A DNA stretch of 7,286 nucleotides from Clostridia bacterium. Lineage in GTDB: Bacteria; Bacillota; Clostridia; UMGS1810. The position numbers and the translations under genes were made by a program. Position 1 is the stretch's first letter. Each line of letters starts with the position of its first letter. The notes beneath the pieces are model-generated. The model ran no database searches. It saw only the letters and a program-made list of their open reading frames with translations, and was not told the origin of the DNA. This document shows, in pieces, positions 1 to 6,279 of this stretch. The stretch covers positions 1-7,286 of the forward strand of contig JAEDEG010000127.1 in NCBI GenBank assembly GCA_016293435.1. The letters run 5' to 3'.

Positions 1-615
1 GTGGCAGGAGGATTTGACATTGCTCCGGTTATGGGAAGTATGTCGACCAATTTAAAATGCAGGCTGGGCGGTTTTGACGGCAGAAAGCTGCGTGCGGGCG
101 ATGAGCTGCCACTGCGCCAAATCATTGACCTAAGGCTCATAGGCGAGCGAAGTACAGAGCCCGAAAACACCTATCCTGATTGCGTCACCGTGAGAGTTGT
201 GACAGGACCTCAGGATGATTATTTTACCGACAAGGGTATGCAAACCTTTTTAACAAGTGAATATACGGTATCTGAAAAATCTGATCGTATGGGAATAAGG
301 CTTGACGGCGAGAAGATAGAAAACAAAAACGGAGTTGACATTATCTCCGACGGTATTGCTACCGGTGCAGTGCAGATTCCCGCATCTGGTACGCCGATTA
401 TTATGATGGCAGACCGCCAAACAACCGGAGGCTATGCAAAAATAGCAAACGTTATCAGCACAGACCTCAAAATCATTGCTCAGGCACGACCGGGTACAAA
501 AATTCGCTTTGAGCCGATTAGCGAAAAAGATGCCATAGTGCTTAAAAAGAAAGAAGATAAGAAGCTTAAAGCTATACAATACAGGATGCTTTATTCTATA
601 TGGAAGGATCGATAA
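1..615 (+). CDS. pxpC: 5-oxoprolinase subunit C (PxpC/KipA, biotin-dependent carboxyltransferase-like), 5' partial
   Basis: Last 204 residues of a KipA/PxpC family protein; the reading frame is open from the first base, so the initial GTG is read as an internal valine, not a start. The visible part begins with the family signature VAGGFD-APVMGS-ST followed by LGGFDGR-L-AGD-LPL, and later has QIPASGTPIIMMADRQTTGGY, the conserved Q-P-G-PI-L--D-QTTGGY block. Full-length members are usually a little over 300 residues, so roughly the N-terminal third is missing. With PxpA and PxpB it forms the ATP-dependent prokaryotic 5-oxoprolinase that converts 5-oxo-L-proline to L-glutamate in the cytoplasm. 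The lysine-rich C-terminus is intact and ends in TAA, 2 nt before the next gene. The family assignment is secure; the exact substrate in this organism is inferred from pxpA lying in the same operon. PxpB is expected just outside the left edge. Confidence 0.93.
   Translation: MAGGFDIAPVMGSMSTNLKCRLGGFDGRKLRAGDELPLRQIIDLRLIGERSTEPENTYPDCVTVRVVTGPQDDYFTDKGMQTFLTSEYTVSEKSDRMGIRLDGEKIENKNGVDIISDGIATGAVQIPASGTPIIMMADRQTTGGYAKIANVISTDLKIIAQARPGTKIRFEPISEKDAIVLKKKEDKKLKAIQYRMLYSIWKDR
602..607 (+). promoter_or_regulatory. Ribosome binding site for the YcsI/DUF1445 gene
   Basis: GGAAGG ends 10 nt before the ATG at 618. It lies inside the last codons of pxpC. An in-frame ATG at 600 would place this motif inside the coding sequence and has no comparable site before it, so 618 is the better start. 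Confidence 0.6.
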
Positions 616-617
616 TT

Positions 618-1403
618 ATGGATTATTCAAAAATGTCTCCCGCAAAGGTAAGACAGCTCATAAGAGAAGGTAAAATAACCGGTCAAACCTCGGGAATGTG
701 TGACGGATATGCTCAGGGCAACCTTTTGGTTCTTCCTATGGCGCAGGCATATGATTTTTTGCTGTTTACACAAAGAAACCCAAAGCCCTGCCCCATTTTG
801 GAGGTAGGTGATACGGGCAGCAGACTTGTAAAAATAATGGCGGAAAATGCAGACATTGCAACCGACATTCCACGATACAGAGTGTGGGAACACGGTATAA
901 TGACCGGTGAATACACTGACGTGAGTCATCTTTGGAGAGACGATTTTGTGTATTTTCTGATTGGATGCTCTTTCTCCTTTGAAGGCGAGCTTCTTTCGGC
1001 GGGCGTGCCGGTGAGACACATTGAAGAGGGCAGAAATGTGCCTATGTATATGACAAATATCGACTGCATAGAAGCAGGTATTTTCCATGGTAAGGTGGTG
1101 GTAAGCATGCGCCCCATGCCGGCAGATCAGGCAATAAGGGCTACAAGCATCACTGCTTCGATGCCGAGAGTACACGGTGCACCGATTCACATTGGTGATC
1201 CCGAAAAAATCGGCATCAAGGATATATCAAAGCCCGACTTTGGTGATTCGGTTACAATAAAGGACGGCGAAATTCCTGTTTTTTGGTGCTGCGGTGTTAC
1301 ACCTCAATCGGTGGTTATGAGCGCAAAGCCCCCCATCGCGATATCTCACGCACCGGGGCATATGTTTATAACAGATGTTAAAAATTCACTCTTAAAGGAT
1401 TGA
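618..1403 (+). CDS. Putative hydro-lyase, YcsI/DUF1445 (UPF0317) family
   Basis: A 261-residue protein, full length for the family, with near-canonical blocks throughout: SPAKVRQLIREGKITGQTSG at the N-terminus, YDFLLF-QRNPKPCPILEVGD, a WRDDFVYFLIGCSFSFE segment, PVRHIEEGRNVPMY-TNIDC, VVSMRPMPADQ, VHGAPIHIGDP, and a C-terminal VFWCCGVTPQ and ISHAPGHMF. Family members are annotated as putative hydro-lyases; the homologous domain in the mammalian protein DGLUCY is linked to D-glutamate cyclase activity, interconverting D-glutamate and 5-oxo-D-proline. In Bacillus subtilis ycsI sits with ycsF (pxpA), kipI and kipA, the same neighbourhood as here. A role feeding or scavenging 5-oxoproline is therefore plausible, but the reaction in bacteria is not shown by the sequence. 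The gene starts 2 nt after pxpC and ends 5 nt before pxpA. No signal peptide or membrane segment is seen, so it is probably cytosolic. Confidence 0.92.
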   Translation: MDYSKMSPAKVRQLIREGKITGQTSGMCDGYAQGNLLVLPMAQAYDFLLFTQRNPKPCPILEVGDTGSRLVKIMAENADIATDIPRYRVWEHGIMTGEYTDVSHLWRDDFVYFLIGCSFSFEGELLSAGVPVRHIEEGRNVPMYMTNIDCIEAGIFHGKVVVSMRPMPADQAIRATSITASMPRVHGAPIHIGDPEKIGIKDISKPDFGDSVTIKDGEIPVFWCCGVTPQSVVMSAKPPIAISHAPGHMFITDVKNSLLKD

Positions 1404-1408
1404 TAAAT

Positions 1409-2185
1409 ATGTATTCTATAGATTTGAACAGTGACCTTGGCGAAAGCTTTGGAGCATATAAAATAGGCAGAGACGAGGATGTTATCCCCATGGTTTCATC
1501 TGCAAATGTTGCCTGCGGGTTTCATGCCGGTGACCCGACTGTGATGGCAAAAACCGCTTTGCTTTGCAAAGAAAACGGCATTGCAATTGGTGCACATCCG
1601 GGGTTTAATGACCTTGTGGGCTTTGGCCGAAGAAATATGAATGTGGCTCCCTCGGATATTAAAAACATGATTATCTATCAGGTGGGAGCTCTTGATGCTT
1701 TTTGCAAGGCAACCGGAATAAAAATGCAGCATGTAAAACCCCACGGTGCACTCTATAACATGGCGGCAAAGGATGCCGCACTTGCAGCTGCAATATGCGA
1801 GGGAATTTATGAATACAATCCTGAGCTTATACTCATGGGTCTTGCAAACAGCGAAATGATAAATCAGGCAAAGAAGCTCGGTCTGCCATATGCGGCAGAG
1901 GTGTTTGCCGACCGAGCATATGAGGACGATGGCACACTTGTGGCACGCACAAAGCCCGGTGCTATGATAAAGGATGAAGCCGAGGCAGTGAGCCGCGTTG
2001 TGGGAATGATAAAAAAACACAGCGTTACATCCATAAACGGCAACGAAATAGAAATCTGCCCGGATTCGGTATGCGTGCATGGCGACAGCGAAAAAGCGCT
2101 TATCTTTGTAGAGAAAATACGCGATACTCTCCAAAAGGAAGGCATTGCAATCAAGCCGGTTTACGAAATTATCTCAGAAAGGTAG
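1409..2185 (+). CDS. pxpA: 5-oxoprolinase subunit A (PxpA, LamB/YcsF family)
   Basis: A 258-residue protein, typical for the family. Conserved motifs are visible in order: DLNSDLGESFG (residues 5-15), SANVACGFHAGDP (31-43), IGAHPGFNDLVGFGRR (60-75), HVKPHGALYN (108-117), EVFADRAY in the centre, and SVCVHGD near the C-terminus. The His and Asp residues of these blocks are those conserved in the LamB/YcsF fold, a polysaccharide-deacetylase-like barrel. It is a subunit of the cytosolic ATP-dependent 5-oxoprolinase, working with PxpB and PxpC to hydrolyse 5-oxo-L-proline to glutamate. The start is the ATG at 1409, preceded by AAAGGA at 1394-1399 with a 9-nt gap; an in-frame TTG at 1400 overlaps the previous stop and has no good site. 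A canonical Tyr/Pro after AHPG is replaced by Phe/Asn, a mild change. The alanine racemase gene follows after 7 nt. Confidence 0.95.
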   Translation: MYSIDLNSDLGESFGAYKIGRDEDVIPMVSSANVACGFHAGDPTVMAKTALLCKENGIAIGAHPGFNDLVGFGRRNMNVAPSDIKNMIIYQVGALDAFCKATGIKMQHVKPHGALYNMAAKDAALAAAICEGIYEYNPELILMGLANSEMINQAKKLGLPYAAEVFADRAYEDDGTLVARTKPGAMIKDEAEAVSRVVGMIKKHSVTSINGNEIEICPDSVCVHGDSEKALIFVEKIRDTLQKEGIAIKPVYEIISER

Positions 2186-2192
2186 TATCATC

Positions 2193-3350
2193 ATGACATC
2201 AAAACATATATACCGTCAATATTGCCGGAGCTTTGCTGCTATAGACCTAAGCGCAATAAGACATAATCTTGACGAGCTAAAATCATGCATCAACGACGGT
2301 GTTCTCACCATGGCTGTTGTAAAGGCTGATGCATACGGTCACGGAAGCGAGACGGTTGCAAGATATATAGAAAATGAAGTAGATTATTTTGCAGTTGCAA
2401 GCATTGATGAGGCGATTGTACTTAGAAAGGTCGGAATAAAAAAGCCTATTCTGATTCTTTCGCATACAAATCCGCTGCTGTTTGAAAGTCTTATAGATTA
2501 TGACATTACAGCTACCATATATAACTGTGATGAAGCAAAGCTTCTTTCCGACACTGCAAATGCAAAGGGCAAAAAAGCCAAGGTTCACATTGCCGTTGAC
2601 ACAGGCATGGGCAGAATTGGCTTTACGCCCGACAACGATGGCGCAGATTCGGTAAAGCAGATTGCCGAGCTTGACAGCATTGAGCTTGAGGGTCTGTTCA
2701 GCCACTATGCCTGCGCCGACTGCTATGACAAAGCAGATGCCAATCAGCAAACTGAAATGTTTGACAAATTCATTGAGCTTCTTGAAAAAAGAGGAATAAA
2801 CATCCCCATAAAGCACATCTGCAACAGTGCGGGAACAATGGATTTTAAAAAGCAGTACAATATGTGTCGACTGGGTATTGCACTCTACGGACTTTATCCC
2901 TCCGACGAAATGGACAAAGAAAAAATAAAGCTCATACCTGCAATGGAGGTTGTGAGCCATGTGGTTCATATAAAAACAGTTCCCGCCGGCTTCAAAATCG
3001 GCTACGGTCACATATATGAAGCATCATCTGAACGCAAAATTGCAACTGTGTGCATAGGATATGCCGACGGCTACAACAGATGCCTAACAAATGTGGGTTA
3101 TGTGCTGATAAACGGCAAAAAAGCTCCCATAGTCGGCAAGGTGTGCATGGATCAGATAATGGTTGATGTTACAAATATTGAAGATGTGACTGTGGGTATG
3201 CACGCAGTTATAATGGGAACAAGCAGGGATGAGGTTCTCAGTGCCGAAATGCTCGGCGAAATGTGCCACAGCTTTAATTATGAGGTGGTGTGCACCTTTA
3301 TGCCGAGAGTTACAAGACTGTATTACATTGACGGCAAGCTTCAGGAATGA
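2193..3350 (+). CDS. alr: Alanine racemase (PLP-dependent, fold type III)
   Basis: A 385-residue cytosolic enzyme of normal length that interconverts L- and D-alanine, supplying D-Ala for peptidoglycan or permitting D-Ala use. The PLP lysine is Lys44 in AVVKADAYGHG. Other landmarks of the family are present: Arg141 in DTGMGRIGF, His171 in LFSHYA, Ser212 in CNSAG, Arg226 in CRLGIALYGL (the arginine facing the PLP pyridine nitrogen), the catalytic Tyr271 in IGYGHIYEA and Met319 in VGKVCMDQ. The N-terminal barrel and C-terminal beta domain are both complete, so it should be active. The ATG at 2193 is chosen because GAAAGG (2177-2182) sits 10 nt upstream; an in-frame TTG at 2145 would overlap pxpA by 41 nt. 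It lies 7 nt after pxpA, so it is co-transcribed with the 5-oxoprolinase genes, an uncommon setting for a housekeeping alr. Substrate preference other than alanine cannot be excluded. Confidence 0.94.
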   Translation: MTSKHIYRQYCRSFAAIDLSAIRHNLDELKSCINDGVLTMAVVKADAYGHGSETVARYIENEVDYFAVASIDEAIVLRKVGIKKPILILSHTNPLLFESLIDYDITATIYNCDEAKLLSDTANAKGKKAKVHIAVDTGMGRIGFTPDNDGADSVKQIAELDSIELEGLFSHYACADCYDKADANQQTEMFDKFIELLEKRGINIPIKHICNSAGTMDFKKQYNMCRLGIALYGLYPSDEMDKEKIKLIPAMEVVSHVVHIKTVPAGFKIGYGHIYEASSERKIATVCIGYADGYNRCLTNVGYVLINGKKAPIVGKVCMDQIMVDVTNIEDVTVGMHAVIMGTSRDEVLSAEMLGEMCHSFNYEVVCTFMPRVTRLYYIDGKLQE

Positions 3351-3382
3351 GAATAAAAGCGATATTTTGCATTAAAACCTAC

Positions 3383-3425
3383 AAAAACCCCATACAGATT
3401 TTTGAAATTTCTGTATGGGGTTTTT
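3383..3425. terminator. Bidirectional intrinsic terminator between convergent operons
   Basis: A perfect 16-bp inverted repeat (3383-3398 with 3410-3425) encloses an 11-nt loop. The stem contains CCCCATACAG/CTGTATGGGG flanked by A5 on the left and T7 on the right. On the plus strand the stem is followed by a T-run, terminating the alr operon; read on the minus strand the A-run becomes a U-run after the stem, terminating the stalk-protein operon. It lies 32 nt after the alr stop and 18 nt after the stalk-protein stop. Confidence 0.92.
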
Positions 3426-3443
3426 TTGTAAACAGCCTAAAAA

Positions 3444-4445
3444 TTATTCAGCTATTCTGATAAAATATGCACTTCTCTGAGCAGGAATGCTTCTGGTAGA
3501 ATTTGTGGAAGCCACTGCAATAATTTTGGTACCTTCTGCAAGAGCTGTGTGCTCTGCATCGGTTCCGTCAACATTAACAACTTTTTTGTCTGAGGGGTAG
3601 TTAAGAACGGTCTGCATGGTGGGGTTCTCTTTGTCACCTACTGTAACGGCGGTATAGCCTTCTCTTGCTTCGGTGCTTACAACTGTTTCATTCATCACCT
3701 CGTATTGCTGCTGCGAAACAACCTTAATTTCGAGGGCGTTGGTGATGGGGGGAAGGCTCATTGTCATAAAATTGGCATATTTAACTTCGAGAAGAGTACC
3801 CTCTGCAATGTCGGCAAGGGCGATTTTATTGCCGTCTATGTCGTTAATTACTGTCTCTTCAACTATATTGGCAACAACCTCGCCGAATTTAATGTCATAC
3901 AGAGTGATTTTCGATTCGCCGACCGAAGTTAGAACAGCTTCATTAACATCTGATGCAGGAGCTTCTTCGGCTTCGGTTATAATGGAAATTTCACCGTTTT
4001 CTTCGATGAGCTTGGCACCGAGAATCTCGGTTGCAAAGTTCATGGGCACATATGTTGTTCCGTTTTCGAGAACGGGAGCCGATCCCAAAAGCTGTGGAGC
4101 AGTTTTGGCAAAGGTATATCCGTCTGCATCGGGTGTGCAGGTTATGTATATCGGGAGCTTTTCGATAGTGATTGTGCGGCTTTCGGCATCCCAGCCGATA
4201 TTCATGCCCAGAGCCTCGCACACGCTGCGAAGGGGAAGCATCATCTTGCCGTCAAATTCTTTTGCATTGGTGCTTGCAGGAAGTGAGTTGATATAGAGAT
4301 TTACATCGGAATTTACGAGCATAATATGAGTTTCATCAACTGCACTTATTGGCTTTACCTCGTTTGCCGATACCCCTGTGCCTACTGCCATTACTGCAGC
4401 TAAGGCTGTGCTTGCAATTGTAGTTTTGAGATTAAAGTTTTTCAT
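3444..4445 (-). CDS. Secreted stalk-domain protein (copper amine oxidase N-terminal-like domain)
   Basis: A 333-residue exported protein. It has a Sec signal peptide (Lys2/Lys7, hydrophobic core about 9-24, likely cleavage after VSA at residue 27). Residues about 45-157 are a stalk domain of the copper amine oxidase N-terminal type: LPLRSVCEALGMNIGWD followed by a beta-rich TITIEK, then a second half GTTYVPMNFATEILGAKL. No copper-oxidase catalytic domain is present, so the common database name would mislead. Residues about 170-333 contain two related beta-rich units (202-242 and 291-331) sharing DG, AEGT, S-[LI]-P and a final I-[KR]. The ATG at 4445 follows AGGAGG with a 9-nt gap, and that AGGAGG overlaps the stop codon of the upstream anti-sigma-like gene, implying coupled translation. 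It is the last gene of the sigma/anti-sigma operon and could be a cell-surface effector or a ligand of the anti-sigma protein; which one is not known. Confidence 0.85.
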   Translation of the reverse strand: MKNFNLKTTIASTALAAVMAVGTGVSANEVKPISAVDETHIMLVNSDVNLYINSLPASTNAKEFDGKMMLPLRSVCEALGMNIGWDAESRTITIEKLPIYITCTPDADGYTFAKTAPQLLGSAPVLENGTTYVPMNFATEILGAKLIEENGEISIITEAEEAPASDVNEAVLTSVGESKITLYDIKFGEVVANIVEETVINDIDGNKIALADIAEGTLLEVKYANFMTMSLPPITNALEIKVVSQQQYEVMNETVVSTEAREGYTAVTVGDKENPTMQTVLNYPSDKKVVNVDGTDAEHTALAEGTKIIAVASTNSTRSIPAQRSAYFIRIAE

Positions 4446-4454
4446 AGTTTTTTT

Positions 4455-4460
4455 CCTCCT
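4455..4460 (-). promoter_or_regulatory. Ribosome binding site overlapping the upstream stop codon
   Basis: AGGAGG on the minus strand, 9 nt before the stalk-protein ATG. Its first two bases are also the last two bases of the TAG stop (4461-4459) of the anti-sigma-like gene, a typical coupling arrangement. Confidence 0.8.
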
Positions 4461-5673
4461 ATTTTGTAAGTGAATTTATTATCTCATTAATTTCATTTTG
4501 ATTTATATTGTTTGATGTTATGGCATATTTTATATTTCCGCATGAAAAATGCTTTGCATAAGGATACAGCACGCCAAGATTGCTGACCTTTGATACTGCA
4601 AGGGTAAGACTTCCGGTACCGTCACCCGACGCGGCATTCATCACAAAAACATCTGAGATTATTTTGCCGCCTGATTTTGTTATCGTTACCGATGATGGTA
4701 TGCTAAGCTGCATATCGGCAGGCAACGAAATTTTGATTTTAACATTTGTGCCCAAATAAGACCAATAATCAGATACACTCATTATAGATTCTTCAGATAA
4801 TGCCAAGCCCACTGCCGACCTGCTGCCGTCTGCAGCCGAGACGCCGGCTTTGTCGGAACTGCCGCCCGATGATGCCGATTCTGAACTTGCATGATCTTCT
4901 GAAATTTGCATATCATAGTCAGGCACGTTTTCGGGCTCAAAAAAACGGGCTGTTATCGGAATATCCGAAACATCTTCTTTTGCAGCCGAATCAATTTCGT
5001 TTTTGCTCTTGTCCAAAGGGTCTTCCACTTTTTCGTCGTGTGTCCGGGCTGTTGACGGAAGCGGAGCAGAAGCCGCCGCCGATTTATTTGTGGATTTTGT
5101 TTCAACATTTGTGCCTGATTTCGAATCATCCTTCGATTCGTCATTTGCATCAGAGTTTTTCTCATCTGTGGTGTCTGCTTTAGCATCTTTGGAAGAAACG
5201 GCATCTGATACAGGCTTATCGTCAAGAGATGCGGCGTTGTCTTTTGAAGAAGTGTCCGTTTTACCTACAGACTGTGATGCCGAGTTACTTTCGTCTTTAC
5301 TGCGAGAATCGGTTGGGGATGATGATTTTTCGTGGGAATTTTTCGCGTTTAGGGTGTCTTTATTTTCTTCATTTGAAAAATACCCTTCCAAAGTATCATC
5401 ATCTGATGTTGATGCGGTTATATCGCGAGTTACCTTAGTTTTGCTCTGTGCAGATGTGGTCTGGGCTGTCTGAATGTGGTCTTCAATACCCGTTTTGAAA
5501 TACAGCGATGTAGCTGTAATAATCATCATTGCCGCAAGGGCAATTGAATATGACGGCTTTAATACAAAGCTTGATTTCTTTTGTTTTGTTTCGCTGTTTA
5601 ATATTGAATGAAGCAGAACTTTATCGCCGTGGATTTCGTCCATTGCTGATTTGTAGGAGTCCTTAAAATTCAT
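4459..5673 (-). CDS. Membrane-anchored anti-sigma-factor-like protein with long disordered linker
   Basis: A 404-residue single-pass membrane protein. Residues 1-40 are a charged cytoplasmic segment of the size expected to bind a sigma factor. Residues about 42-59 form one transmembrane helix (SIALAAMMIITATSLYF), with Lys/Arg on the inside. Residues about 66-290 are low-complexity, rich in Ser, Lys, Asp, Ala and Thr and without Cys, probably an extended wall-crossing linker. Residues about 295-404 form a compact predicted domain with alternating beta segments (VKIKISLPADMQLS, GSLTLAVSKV, KYAITSNN) and one Cys at 378, recalling the C-terminal domains of other Clostridial anti-sigma proteins. 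No zinc-binding HxxxCxxC motif is seen. It overlaps the ECF sigma gene by 11 bp and has an excellent AAGGAGGT 6 nt before its ATG. The anti-sigma role is inferred from position and topology, not from a recognised domain. Confidence 0.75.
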   Translation of the reverse strand: MNFKDSYKSAMDEIHGDKVLLHSILNSETKQKKSSFVLKPSYSIALAAMMIITATSLYFKTGIEDHIQTAQTTSAQSKTKVTRDITASTSDDDTLEGYFSNEENKDTLNAKNSHEKSSSPTDSRSKDESNSASQSVGKTDTSSKDNAASLDDKPVSDAVSSKDAKADTTDEKNSDANDESKDDSKSGTNVETKSTNKSAAASAPLPSTARTHDEKVEDPLDKSKNEIDSAAKEDVSDIPITARFFEPENVPDYDMQISEDHASSESASSGGSSDKAGVSAADGSRSAVGLALSEESIMSVSDYWSYLGTNVKIKISLPADMQLSIPSSVTITKSGGKIISDVFVMNAASGDGTGSLTLAVSKVSNLGVLYPYAKHFSCGNIKYAITSNNINQNEINEIINSLTK

Positions 5674-6154
5674 AGTCGCACCTCCTTCCCAACAAATTCT
5701 TCAGTTCCTGTCTGCCTCTGAAAAGATGGGATTTTACCGTGGATTCTTTCATTTTAAGAAGGTCTGCAATCTCAGCGATTGACATATCCTCATAGTAGTG
5801 CAAGTGAATAACGGTTGAATATTTCTGCGGCAGCTTTCTGACCTGATCAATAAGGTCGCTTGTCTCCGGATTGGTAAAGGTGAGTTCTTCTGAGAGGGGG
5901 ACGGTCTTTTTGAACCATGAATTTGTGAACACACTTTTACTGCAGTTGACCGTAACACGGATGAGCCATGCTTTTATGTGCTCTTCCGACTCAAAGGTCT
6001 TGTCTGACTTTATGTAACGGAGAAAAACCTCCTGACACACATCATCTGCGGTCGACTTGTCCTTTGTTCTGGTAAGGGCAAGCCTGTATACCATGTCGAA
6101 ATATTTTTCGGTAATTTCTCGCTTAAAACGGCTGTCGTTTTCCGTTTCGGCCAT
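5663..6154 (-). CDS. ECF-type sigma-70 family RNA polymerase sigma factor
   Basis: A 163-residue group IV sigma factor with only regions 2 and 4. Region 2 covers about residues 14-80: FDMVYRLALTRTKDKSTADDVCQEVF is the core-binding and -10 recognition part, followed by AWLIRVTVNCSKS. Region 4 covers about 105-155: LPQKYSTVIHLHYYEDMSIAEIADLL is the start of the helix-turn-helix and MKESTVKSHLFRGRQELK is the -35 recognition helix. The start is the ATG at 6154, preceded by AGGAGG (6165-6170) with a 10-nt gap; a GTG at 6175 would place that site inside the coding region. The gene overlaps the next one (anti-sigma-like) by 11 bp. It probably directs transcription of envelope or stress genes when released by the membrane partner, and a matching ECF promoter lies directly upstream. 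The specific regulon cannot be read from this window. Confidence 0.93.
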   Translation of the reverse strand: MAETENDSRFKREITEKYFDMVYRLALTRTKDKSTADDVCQEVFLRYIKSDKTFESEEHIKAWLIRVTVNCSKSVFTNSWFKKTVPLSEELTFTNPETSDLIDQVRKLPQKYSTVIHLHYYEDMSIAEIADLLKMKESTVKSHLFRGRQELKNLLGRRCDYEF

Positions 6155-6177
6155 CGGTAAATTCCCTCCTCTCACTT

Positions 6178-6207
6178 ATAATACAAAGAAGCATGCCAAA
6201 AGGTTGC
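6178..6207 (-). promoter_or_regulatory. Candidate ECF-sigma promoter (autoregulatory)
   Basis: On the minus strand a GCAACC -35 element (6207-6202), followed by T4, is separated by 16 nt from TGTATTAT (6185-6178), matching the AAC / 16-17 nt / CGT-like layout of ECF promoters. The predicted start falls around 6170-6173, giving a very short leader that just includes the AGGAGG of the sigma gene. Upstream of the -35, positions 6208-6245 are almost pure A/T, resembling an UP element. A housekeeping reading (TATTAT as -10) lacks a good -35. The consensus for this sigma factor is not known, so recognition by its own product is inferred. Confidence 0.6.
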
Positions 6208-6243
6208 AAAAAAACAAAATTTTTTTAAAAAAATATATTTTTA

Positions 6244-6279
6244 AAGCCGAAAGGTTGCATTGATGCAGATTTTCGGCTT
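6244..6279 (-). terminator. Intrinsic terminator after the Gx-transporter gene
   Basis: A 9-bp perfect inverted repeat AAGCCGAAA/TTTCGGCTT (6244-6252 with 6271-6279) begins within the stop codon of the minus-strand gene. The loop holds a nested 5-bp stem, TGCAT/ATGCA (6256-6260 with 6263-6267). It is followed on the minus strand by an A/T-rich stretch with interrupted T-runs, so the U-tract is imperfect. It lies directly upstream of the sigma-gene promoter and probably insulates it from read-through. Confidence 0.7.

Noticed and set aside
600..617. Earlier ATG start for the DUF1445 gene
   Set aside because: It overlaps pxpC by 16 nt, lacks a good ribosome site, and the added residues do not resemble the family N-terminus.
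3351..3443. Possible small RNA in the convergent intergenic region
   Set aside because: The only structure is the shared terminator; no promoter or other conserved-looking element is visible.
3673..4296. Plus-strand open frame of 207 codons opposite the stalk-domain gene
   Set aside because: The minus-strand gene has a signal peptide, a known domain and a strong ribosome site; the plus-strand frame has none of these.
3444..4445. Copper amine oxidase enzyme
   Set aside because: Only the N-terminal stalk-type domain is present; the catalytic domain and its motifs are absent.
5003..5473. Long plus-strand open frame of 156 codons opposite the anti-sigma-like gene
   Set aside because: It mirrors the low-complexity Ser/Asp/Lys linker codons, giving a Ser/Val/Phe-rich product with no recognisable family, and it has no convincing ribosome site.
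6155..6175. GTG start for the sigma factor at 6175
   Set aside because: The AGGAGG at 6165-6170 would be inside the gene, and the ATG at 6154 has ideal spacing.
6208..6245. A/T-rich tract considered as a replication or integration site
   Set aside because: It is short, lacks repeats such as DnaA boxes, and is explained as a terminator tail plus promoter UP-like element.
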